64,000 nt of DNA from Armatimonadota bacterium (lineage in GTDB: Bacteria > Armatimonadota > Zipacnadia > Zipacnadales > JABUFB01), in assembly GCA_013314775.1 (NCBI GenBank), contig JABUFB010000008.1, forward strand, positions 434,001 to 498,000, read 5' to 3'. The position numbers and the translations under genes were made by a program. Below the pieces are notes generated by a model that was not told the DNA's origin, made no database searches, and saw only the letters and a list, made by a program, of their open reading frames with translations. Positions 1-8,700 of the stretch are shown in pieces (positions within the stretch are counted from its first letter, which is position 1; each line of letters begins with the position of its first letter).

Positions 1-418
1 GGTTCGGAACTGCCTTGGGCGCGTCCATCTTCCCTCGCCTGTGGCCGCAGACTATGCCACGACCCAGGCGAGCCGAAAATGCAAAAGCCCCGCTGCAGGC
101 GTACGTGAACGCCGCGCACGGGGCCGGTCCTCTCGGCTGTGGCAAATGCGAAGATGGATCACGTCAAGGCCTCACTGCTGCGATTGCCCAGTCGTTGCGC
201 GGGGGAGCAATCGCACGGTGTGCTGTGTCGTTGGCTGCGAACAATGCGTCTACGGTCGGCCGATTGACTGAGGCATGTTAGCCGCGCCCAGGCAGAATTG
301 TCAAGGGAATGCTTGCCTTCCGCGCGAACAAAACTCAAATCTGGCTCAAGATAACGAAATTACTGTAGCAGATAGGCGACCCCCTGTCGAGAGGCAACTT
401 GCCGACAGCAGCAACCAG
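1..418. other. Left-edge stretch with no recognisable gene
   Basis: No reading frame here resembles a known protein. The open frames present lack a convincing ribosome binding site and have composition typical of chance frames in GC-rich DNA. Part of the stretch around 280-390 is richer in A and T than the rest of the window, but I could not assign a promoter or terminator to it. It lies downstream of the deacetylase gene, whose stop codon is at its right edge. Confidence 0.5.
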
Positions 419-1177
419 TCAACGGTATTGGGCTCGCGCTTCACGGCAGAACCGCGCAACATCCACCACGGGGGCGGTCCACACGCTCTCCCGTTCGTCG
501 GCCAGGAAGTCCAGCAACTCGCTGAATTCGTACTCTGCAATCCCCAACCGCCCGCCCTCGATGGAGTGGAAGGCGAAAATGATCCAGTGGCCGCGCTTCA
601 TGGCCTTGCGAACAAGCCCGATTAGTTCTGTTCCCCGGCAGTGTTCCGCGTTGTGGGACCACAGACAGTGGAGGTCGCTGTTCACCGGCGAGTTCGCAAA
701 ACCGTATTCCCCGATGCCCCGGGCTGCCGCGAAATGCCGGGCGATCACCGGCACGTAGCTCTGTCTCGTCAGCCCCTCCCCCACATCCGTCTGGTAGCAG
801 GGGTACGCGAAAGAGCGCTCGACGGCCGGGATGATCTCCTGGAGACGCTGCTCTGTCCGCAGGATGTCCGCTTCGATCTCGTCCAGCGTCGAACGCTCCA
901 GCCCCTTCGCCTCCGTGTCATTGGAAAAGTTGCGGGAGCAGGTGTGGCTGAAGCTGTGGTTGCCGATCTCATGTCCCCTGTCAGCCAGATCCTTCCAGGG
1001 AAGAAGAGTCTCTACGTAGTTATCCTCACGCGCGCTGATGTAGAAGGTCCCGCGAAGACCGCGGTCCTCCATGAGCGGAACGGCGTGCTGCAATTGACTG
1101 GGGTGCCCGTCGTCGAAGGTCAGGGACACAGCAGCGACCTGTGCGCCCGGCCACACATCACGGCAGTCAATGATCAT
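419..1177 (-). CDS. Polysaccharide deacetylase (NodB/CE4-like)
   Basis: A 252-residue protein with the NodB homology fold, expected to remove acetyl groups from N-acetylated or O-acetylated sugars using a bound metal. The first motif, TFDDGH, is at residues 20-25 and supplies the Asp pair D22-D23. The second, HSFSH, is at residues 74-78 and supplies two histidine ligands (H74, H78), completing the Asp-His-His triad of CE4 enzymes. No signal peptide is visible from this start, so it is either cytoplasmic or its true export route is hidden. A GAGG site lies about 9 bases before the ATG. It is last in a run of minus-strand genes, 60 bases after the SGNH esterase, which suggests joint transcription. 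Family assignment is firm; the substrate is unknown. Confidence 0.85.
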   Translation of the reverse strand: MIIDCRDVWPGAQVAAVSLTFDDGHPSQLQHAVPLMEDRGLRGTFYISAREDNYVETLLPWKDLADRGHEIGNHSFSHTCSRNFSNDTEAKGLERSTLDEIEADILRTEQRLQEIIPAVERSFAYPCYQTDVGEGLTRQSYVPVIARHFAAARGIGEYGFANSPVNSDLHCLWSHNAEHCRGTELIGLVRKAMKRGHWIIFAFHSIEGGRLGIAEYEFSELLDFLADERESVWTAPVVDVARFCREARAQYR

Positions 1178-1237
1178 CGGATGAACCTCGGCACCACATA
1201 GTTGGTAAAACTCTGGCCCGCCATATCTGCGGCTGCA

Positions 1238-2458
1238 TCAGTAGTTCGCCTGCAGCCAACTCTTGAGAATCTCGAACCCGTCACGCTGATCCCCCTCAGC
1301 GCGGGATATCCAGGGAATATCATTGCCCCGGATTACGTCCAAGGCAAAGGCTTCCGCCGCGCCTTCGGCCTCAGTCAGCTCCGGCTTGAAGACGGAGGGC
1401 AGTACCGCCACGCAGTCCCACTCCCTCTTGCCGAAACTCAGCGACCAGTTGACGATCCAGCTGTAGGAGCGGATGAACTGCTCCTCGCTGCTGCTTGTCG
1501 CAGAGGCAGGGACAGCGATGAGCACAAGGTCCGGGTTGAGGCCGCGAACGCCCCTGCCCCAGTTCTCCATGGACGCAAGCGAGCCGTCCCCCAGCGGCCA
1601 TTCGATCACATTCACCTGCGCCCGTGCATCCAGTGATGCAAGCGCCGGGGCAATGAGCGAAGCCGCGGGGGGCATCGCCACCACCTTGACGGGACTGCCG
1701 GCCTTGATGAGAGCTGCCGTTCGCGGAATGAAGGGCGGCACGGAGCTAACGTCAGCCAGCGAGATCTCGCGTCCGGAAATGGCCTTCGCGAGCATTTCTG
1801 CAAAGAGCTTGTGGCCGTGCATGCTCGGGTGAATAGTCTCGCTCATGAGGAGCATCCAGCGGCGCATGTCGGTCTTCCTGATGCGTTCGTATTCGGCGAA
1901 AAAGTCCACCACCGGCAGTCCCTGCTCCGCGGCAACCGCACGCACAATACCGGAGTACTCCGCCAGCTTTGCCATCGGGCGGCGTGGGTCCTCATCGTAG
2001 ATGCTGTTGGGCGTGCACAGCATTACCTCGGCGCCGATGCCCCGGCAGCGCGCGGCGATTTCCAGGAGGTTCTGCCGATAAGTCTCGGGAGGAACGCCGG
2101 TGACATCATTCATCCCGAACATGACAGTCACCAGTTGAGGCTTGTGCGCCAGAACATCGCGCTCAATCCGCGCCAGCGCCTGAACCGTGGTATTGCCGCT
2201 GATCCCGGCATTGATGACTTTCACCTTTGCGCTGGGGTATTGACGCGACAGGGCAAGCTGGAGCATCTCAGGATAGGCGCGAATGCCGCCGGTGTGGTAG
2301 TAGACACCCGTGATGCTATCGCCAAAGCAGACGATGGTTGCAGATGGATCGCCTCCGGACAGCGCGGCGTCGGTCGCAGGCGTCAGGGATTCGGCGCGCA
2401 CTCCCGACAGGGCGATAATCGTGAGGGAGACCGTGAGTGCGGCGACTGCGATGGACAT
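1238..2458 (-). CDS. Secreted SGNH/GDSL-family esterase
   Basis: A 406-residue exported hydrolase, probably a carbohydrate acetyl esterase or related acyl esterase. The first 22 residues form a signal peptide ending near VRA. Catalytic Ser lies in the GDSIT block (S48), followed by a GISGN block and the GMND block, the standard SGNH arrangement. The fifth block reads ETIHPS, so the usual Asp of the D-x-x-H motif appears as Glu. I chose the ATG at 2458 because an AAAGGTG site sits just upstream and the signal peptide starts there; an ATG 12 codons earlier overlaps the previous stop but has no good site. About 200 C-terminal residues beyond the SGNH core form a second domain with no recognised family. 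Confidence 0.82.
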   Translation of the reverse strand: MSIAVAALTVSLTIIALSGVRAESLTPATDAALSGGDPSATIVCFGDSITGVYYHTGGIRAYPEMLQLALSRQYPSAKVKVINAGISGNTTVQALARIERDVLAHKPQLVTVMFGMNDVTGVPPETYRQNLLEIAARCRGIGAEVMLCTPNSIYDEDPRRPMAKLAEYSGIVRAVAAEQGLPVVDFFAEYERIRKTDMRRWMLLMSETIHPSMHGHKLFAEMLAKAISGREISLADVSSVPPFIPRTAALIKAGSPVKVVAMPPAASLIAPALASLDARAQVNVIEWPLGDGSLASMENWGRGVRGLNPDLVLIAVPASATSSSEEQFIRSYSWIVNWSLSFGKREWDCVAVLPSVFKPELTEAEGAAEAFALDVIRGNDIPWISRAEGDQRDGFEILKSWLQANY

Positions 2459-2490
2459 TGTAGGCACCTTTCGGACTGGTTGTCGTACCG

Positions 2491-4002
2491 TCATTCGGCT
2501 GGGTGCACTTCCCAGACGCGGAAGTGGCTGAAGGATGCTTTTGCAGTGTAGCCCATGATGCGCAGGCCTATGAGGCCTTCCTGCCAGACGGGACCGTATG
2601 TCTGCCCGTCGTCGTCGAAGCGCGTGGCGATCAGTCCCCGGGTCTCCAGCGCGATCTTCCCGCCGACTTTGAGCAGCCGGAACAAGTGGGGGCCGGGCCC
2701 CTGACCGGTGATGCGATCGTCGCCGCAGGTGACAAGGAAGAAGCCCTGGTTCTTGCGCACGTTTGTGGTGCGTCGCGGCCGCCCGGTCTCGGATGTGGCG
2801 AAGCCGGAGATATGGTAGCAGTTCATCTCGCCACTGTGGTAGTTGCGGAAGATACCCTCCCGCAGGGGCAGATCAAGATCGAATATCGACCCTCCCGAAA
2901 GGGACTTCGCGCCGAAGAACACGATATGCAGGCCGCGGCTGGAGTCATTTGGCGAGAAGCCATACTCTAGCAGGAAATCCCCTGGAAACTGCCGGGTGTT
3001 CCACAGGACGAGGTGACCGTCATCGCCACCGTGGGTCTCCATCCACAGGCGGCCGCCTTCTGTCCACGCCTTGCCTGGTCCCTCGAGGACCCACTCTGCG
3101 CCATCCGGCCTGCGAACGCGCTTTTCACCGTCGAAAAGGGACGCCTCGTGCACCCAGTTGAGCGGGGCGTTGAAGTCCGCCTCGTATGCAAGTTTCAGAC
3201 GATAGGGGCTCAGGTCCAGCGGCTCGCTGTAGACGGTCCTGCCTTCTCCCTCGAGGGCGTTGATCCGGCGGCCAGCGAGAGTCGGTCCAAGCTGCTCTTC
3301 CGTCATGTAGTCGTCAAACAGCTGGACTTCGTCTATCGCAAGAGTGGCCCGTCGGTCGCCTTCGCCCATGGAGCCACCCAATTCCAGGGGCGCATCGAGG
3401 TCGAGCATCAGTGGGCCCACGTCCTGCAGGAACGTATCCTCCTGTAGGACGCCGTTGAGGTACGTGTCCACCGTGCCGGAAGGAAGGTCCCAGGCGACCG
3501 CTAGATGATACCAGCGATCGGCTTTCAGGTGGCTCAGGTAGATATTGCCTTGCAGCGGCTTGCTCACGTCCGGCTGGGCAACGATTACCCGGAGGATGGG
3601 ATGAGCCGGGCCTTCAATGAGGATGAACTTCCCGACGGGGCAGGTCAACAGAGTGGCCTGGATGGGTCTTGCATCGGAACCGGCAAGCTTCGCGGCACGG
3701 ATGGTGCGGGAAGCTCTGAACCGGAAGGCGAGGGTCCCGCGGTCCCCCCAGGTGTCTGGGGTGACCGGGATTGACAGCGCCGGACCTGCGGCTCCGGGCT
3801 CGACGCCCTGCCCCTCGACGGACTCCACGAAAACAGCACCGGAGAGCAGCGTGGCGGCGGCGGGTTCACCGCTAATTGTACCCTCCAGGGTGCCGTCCAG
3901 ACGGAACTGCGCGATCTGGGCCGGGGCGCGAGTGCACGCGAGCAGGACCAGCAGGATTGCCAGGGCTCCCTGCGCCAGCGTGCACGTGAATGCGTATTGC
4001 AT
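2491..4002 (-). CDS. Secreted LamG plus DUF1961 (YesU-like) protein
   Basis: A 503-residue exported protein with a signal peptide (about residues 1-28, ending APAQ). Residues about 30-230 form a LamG/concanavalin A-like jelly roll, with the typical run of WYHLAVAWD, a short chain describing a strand pair, and an IDEVQLFDD segment. Residues about 245-503 match DUF1961, the family of Bacillus YesU, recognisable by the NYHSGEMNCYHISG stretch. YesU sits in a rhamnogalacturonan-degradation region of Bacillus, so a role in binding or cleaving a pectin-like polysaccharide is plausible but not shown. It sits between a sulfatase and an SGNH esterase on the same strand. Its Shine-Dalgarno site is weak (GGAG about 13 bases upstream), which suggests coupled or read-through expression. 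Confidence 0.8.
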   Translation of the reverse strand: MQYAFTCTLAQGALAILLVLLACTRAPAQIAQFRLDGTLEGTISGEPAAATLLSGAVFVESVEGQGVEPGAAGPALSIPVTPDTWGDRGTLAFRFRASRTIRAAKLAGSDARPIQATLLTCPVGKFILIEGPAHPILRVIVAQPDVSKPLQGNIYLSHLKADRWYHLAVAWDLPSGTVDTYLNGVLQEDTFLQDVGPLMLDLDAPLELGGSMGEGDRRATLAIDEVQLFDDYMTEEQLGPTLAGRRINALEGEGRTVYSEPLDLSPYRLKLAYEADFNAPLNWVHEASLFDGEKRVRRPDGAEWVLEGPGKAWTEGGRLWMETHGGDDGHLVLWNTRQFPGDFLLEYGFSPNDSSRGLHIVFFGAKSLSGGSIFDLDLPLREGIFRNYHSGEMNCYHISGFATSETGRPRRTTNVRKNQGFFLVTCGDDRITGQGPGPHLFRLLKVGGKIALETRGLIATRFDDDGQTYGPVWQEGLIGLRIMGYTAKASFSHFRVWEVHPAE

Positions 4003-4086
4003 GGTTGATCACGCTCCAATCGGGACGGCGGAAGACTGGGCCGCGAAGGGTCCCTGGTGATACCGACGACATACGCCCTGTAAGAA

Positions 4087-5565
4087 TCAGGCCGGGGGCT
4101 TCGCGGCCTGCCAGCCCTCGGCGAGCATCTTCCCCAGCTCCGCCACCGTTCCTGCCGCTTCCGGTCGGTTGGCGATGTTCACGTTCTCCCCCGGATCAGT
4201 CTCGTGGTCGTACAGTTCCCGCGCCACGACACTCTTGTCTTTCTGCTGCCATTCCGTGTAGCGGTACCGGTCGGTGCGCATTGTGTAGCCCATAATCTTT
4301 CCCCGGGGGTACTGGCTGAAGGCCGCAAGTTTCCACGGGCGTCCAGGGTCGTACATGAGCGGCTTCAGGCTTGTGCCCTCGAGATGCGCTGGCAGGGGTA
4401 GACCGCACAGTTCACAAAGCGTCGGGTAGATGTCCACAAACTCGCACAGGGCGGTGGTGGGCCTGCCCGGTGCGCCCTGATTCGGGGCGCTGATGATGAG
4501 CGGTGAGTGCACGGATGTCTCGAAGTTGCAGTGCTTGCACCACAGCCCGTGCTCGCCCAGGTTCCAGCCGTGGTCCCCCCACACCACGACCACCGTGTGG
4601 TCGCGCAGACCGAGGTTATCCAGTTCGTCCAGCAGCTTGCCGATCTGGGTGTCGGTGAAGGTGGTGCACGCGTAGTAGCCGCGTATCAGTTCGCGCGCCT
4701 TCTCATCGCTGAGCGGGCCCGTCTGCGGGATCTCGTAGTACGCCCGCAACTCGCCCCACGTGTGCAGCGCGATATCGGGGCAGTCCGCGGGCCGGAAAGG
4801 GTTGTCGGCCAGACTGATGGTATCCTCGGGGTACATGTCCCAGTAGCGCTTCGGGCATGCGAAGGGCAGGTGCGGCCGGAGGAACCCGGCGGCCAGGAAA
4901 AACGGGCGATCCTTGAGGCGACGCATCTCCTCGATGGCATGGGCAGCCGTGAGCCCGTCCGGGTAGGTCTCATCCGGCACATCGAGACACTCCGTGGCCG
5001 GTCCACGCCACGCAGGTTCTTTTCCCATCTTGCGTGCTTCCTCACGCGCCAGCCTTCCCTCTTCGCGAGTCTTGGGGTCGGCGTGGCTGGAAGTCTTCGG
5101 GTACCACGGGTCCAGACTCCAGCTATTGGGGTCATCCCGCTTGCCGTGGTGGTAGATCTTGCCCATGCTCACCGCCTCATAGCCGTTGGCGCGAAAATGT
5201 CCGGGCAGAGTGACCACGTCCGGACGCGTCGTAGGCAGTGGGGTGTTCAGGTCCCAAACCCGAGTGGAATCAGGGCGCATCCCCGTGAGAAGGCTGGCTC
5301 TCGATGGTGCGCAGACCGCCTGCTGACAGTAAGTGCGCTGAAATGCCGTGCCCCTGGCCGCGAGACGGTCGAGGTTCGGCGAGATCATGCGTTCATGGCC
5401 GAAGCAGTTGAGTTGGGGGCGCAGGTCGTCCACGGCGATGAACAACACGTTCAACGGGCGGTTCGCGGGAGTGTCTGCATGGGAATCACGACCCGCCAGG
5501 AGTGACGCGAGACCCCCGGATGCCAGAAGGCCTGCCTGGACGAATCTCCTGCGAGAGATGGACAT
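4087..5565 (-). CDS. Tat-exported sulfatase (iduronate-2-sulfatase-like)
   Basis: A 492-residue family S1 sulfatase that should hydrolyse sulfate esters on a glycan. It starts with a twin-arginine signal (SRRRFVQAG at residues 4-12 followed by a hydrophobic stretch). The calcium-binding Asp pair lies in AVDD (D46, D47). The CAPSR motif places the cysteine that is converted to formylglycine at C85, so it needs a formylglycine-generating enzyme, not present in this window. A GDHGWNLGEHG segment supplies the late metal and substrate residues, and the overall sequence resembles the iduronate-2-sulfatase subgroup. The start at 5565 follows a perfect AGGAGG 9 bases upstream; 58 additional upstream codons are open but uncharacteristic. 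Exact substrate unknown. Confidence 0.92.
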   Translation of the reverse strand: MSISRRRFVQAGLLASGGLASLLAGRDSHADTPANRPLNVLFIAVDDLRPQLNCFGHERMISPNLDRLAARGTAFQRTYCQQAVCAPSRASLLTGMRPDSTRVWDLNTPLPTTRPDVVTLPGHFRANGYEAVSMGKIYHHGKRDDPNSWSLDPWYPKTSSHADPKTREEGRLAREEARKMGKEPAWRGPATECLDVPDETYPDGLTAAHAIEEMRRLKDRPFFLAAGFLRPHLPFACPKRYWDMYPEDTISLADNPFRPADCPDIALHTWGELRAYYEIPQTGPLSDEKARELIRGYYACTTFTDTQIGKLLDELDNLGLRDHTVVVVWGDHGWNLGEHGLWCKHCNFETSVHSPLIISAPNQGAPGRPTTALCEFVDIYPTLCELCGLPLPAHLEGTSLKPLMYDPGRPWKLAAFSQYPRGKIMGYTMRTDRYRYTEWQQKDKSVVARELYDHETDPGENVNIANRPEAAGTVAELGKMLAEGWQAAKPPA

Positions 5566-5731
5566 GATGGGGATCCTCCTGTGTTTGGGTGCGGCGGACG
5601 ACGGAACCGGGCAACTTGAGGCCCATTCGCCTATGCGTCCGTCAGGACGCCTGGCCGCAGGCCCTCCACCCCATGCTTCAGCGCGGGGCGCCGCGAATGC
5701 GACCGCTCTGCACCAACAGGGCAGAGCCCCT

Positions 5732-8700
5732 CTACTCAAATCGAATCCGATAGCTGAAAGCTCTTGCGTCCAGGTTCAGCTCCAGATTCCGGCCATTTTG
5801 AGAGAAGGCCACGTCTTCCTGCTTCTCGCCTTTCTGATTCAGGCCGTCAACGCCGGACACCTTTCCGGGCCTCCCGGGCAGGTCATCCAGCTTTAGTATT
5901 GCCCGGAATGGAAGGCTGCCCTGCAGGGGCAACAGCCGCCATTCTGACGGGCTTTCGTGGACCAGCCGGAAAGCGCCATTGGTGACGATCGGGCCGAAGT
6001 CGACCATGCGGCCCTCCACGTTGAGCCTAGGCGCATCCGCCGGCGGCAACTCGGGCCGGTACTCAACAGACTTGATCTTGCCGTCTTCTCGAGTCACTGT
6101 GAAGATGCCGCCACGCACCCGCGTGTCATCCATGTAGGCAATAGGCAGGAGGCGTCCACCGCCCCGTGAGGGCGAGTAGAGACCATATCGCAGCTGGTAC
6201 TCTCCATCATACAGGTCCGCCGGGATCGTGAAGGAAGTCTTTGAAAGGTGCACTCCGACCTCCTGGAGCTTCGCGAGCGGCAGGTCCACGTTGGAGTGGA
6301 TTGCGATGCGTTCGCCCTGGTCGGTTGCCTTCGGGTGACAGACATGCACGAAGGTCTGGTACCCGTCAGGGAGTGGGCTCAGCACCTCCCACTCGATGTC
6401 CGCCTCGATTTTTCCACCACCCAGGTGCCGTGCCGCCACCACTCGCGTCCTGATGGGCGCCCGGCTGCTCACATCCAAAGACTGTGGGCGTGCATCCACG
6501 AAGGTTGCCGTGGGGCTCTGCGCAAATCCCGTGGAAAGCCCGTCGCGCAGGGCGATCTCGCTGATTACGTCTCCCGAGACGGCGAGGTATCCGAACCTGG
6601 GCAGCGTGCGGCCATTCACCACCCACGGGGTGTCGCCACGGTTCACCCAGACCTGTCCGCCGCCACCAAAAGTGGTGTGCTGACGGTGGATGTCATCGCC
6701 GACGAACTCGTGGGCCTCAAAGGATTCCCGGGCGAGGCGAGCGCAGATGTCGTGCTGCAACCAGTAGGTCATCACCGTGTCCCGGGTGCACGGGCCAGTG
6801 CACATGGGGTTTCGGCCACCCATAACAGTATTCGACAGGTAGTCATCGCTGCCCCAGCCGGAAAAGGGCTCATCTCCGGCATAGCGTGGCCCAAGGCCGC
6901 CGGCCAGCAGGACAAAGCTCCCATGGCTCGCCATGTCATGCCAGGGCGTGCGTTCGGCGTCGCCGCATTGCCAGCCCCAGGCCTTCGCGGAGTTGTGGTC
7001 AGCCTGTGCGCCGTCGAGATGTCCGATCAACCCGTCATGGCCGGCTTCCGAGATCTGCGGGGCATTGTCACCCAGCTGCTCGCGCACATAATCGAAGGTC
7101 CGGCCCCAGTGCTCGGCGCACTCCAGCTTGGTGTGGAAGCGGCCTTCCTGGTCGTAATAGTCCAGGAGGGGAATAGCTGAGAATACGTCGATGAAGTATG
7201 CGGTGGGCGCAAAGCCCTCCTTGATGAGCTTGATGTTCCGCTCCAGCCAGGGGCCGTACGCGCCGGGCAGCCACCGGTAGCTCTGGGCCTTGAGGCCCGA
7301 GTGGAACCAGGCGCGCTGCGGCGTGCCGTCGCGGTTGAACAGGATGTGCCGGTAGCTGAACCCTGACGCATCCGGGTAGAAGTCGATGTAATTGTCATGA
7401 ACTGCGCAGAGCATCCCGGCGTCCTTGCAGGCCTTCACCCAGGCGTCCCAGACTGCGGGGTCGCAGCTCGGCGGATAGATATCTGGCAAGCGATAGTCGT
7501 ACCCGTGTCGCTGCCAGGCGTGTTTCACGAAGACCGAGTCATTGAGGCCGTACGCCCCCGCGCGGCGTATGTCGGCGGCGATGTCATGCCCTCCCCACCA
7601 GTCGATGCACATTCTCCCCTTGAGTTTCTCCACGCCGCCGGCGGGCTCGAAGCCGGACAGGTCGCGGTACACCCGGGCCGCGGCAAATGCCCCGCGCTCC
7701 GAGGGGACGAACAACAAAGTAGCGTCGTGCCCGGTCTGAAGAGAATAGAGCTTGCGGTCCGGATCGACTTCGAAACGATACGGAAAAACATCGGCGGCCT
7801 GAACGAGGCTGATGCCATTCTCAAAGTCCATCCCCACGTGCCGGGTGCTGAGGGTGAACCCGCCCTGCCCGAGGGTGAACTTACCCGGGTCCTGAATCAC
7901 GTTCCCGAATCCCGCGTACACCCGCCTTGCCCTGATCGTTGCCGGACCGGGCCCCAGGCATGTGAAACGGGGCTCGCCACGGGAATTGCGTTCCTCCGTG
8001 GGCATACTGAAATGAATCTTGAATGCCCCATCTTCGGCCCACATCTCGGTCCAGGCGGTGATGGTGTTGTACTGCGGGTCGGCGACGAAATCCCGGATTG
8101 CGATGCTGCGGCGCGTGGGATCACGTTCGGTCTTCCCGCCGATCACGCGCATCTCAGAACGCGGATCGCGCAGGTTCTGGCCATTGATTTCGACAATGAA
8201 TTCATCAAAGACCACCGCTTCTTCCTCGGTGACGAAGGCCAGGGCGCCATCCGCGAAACCGTTGGCACCCGCGGCCCAGCCCACCCCGAAACGCCCGGCG
8301 GGGTTCTCCACCAGCCAGCCGAAATCATCCGGCCTGCCTGCAAGCGCTGCCCGCGCCCGGCGTATGGCCCTGTCACGACGCTCCTGCAGAGCCGCGGGGT
8401 CCTCGGGTTCAGGAATCTCGCCCACCATCAGCGTGGGTTCGCCCCAGTACCCTGAGTCGCAGGTGGTGTTGTTCTTTGGACCGGGGCCGTTCCACAGCCG
8501 CAGAGTAATGGTCTGCCCGGCGAAGGCGGATAGGTCAACTTCGGCAGGTTCCCAGACCTTCGATGCCGAGAAGCGTTTGAAGACTTCCTGGAATGCCCCG
8601 CCTTCGGGAGCCACCTGCACCCGCCATTCCACCCCGTCGCTGGGCGGTTCGGTCTCCGGGTTGTGGTCCCGTATGGCGGTAGAGAAAGTGAGACTGACTG

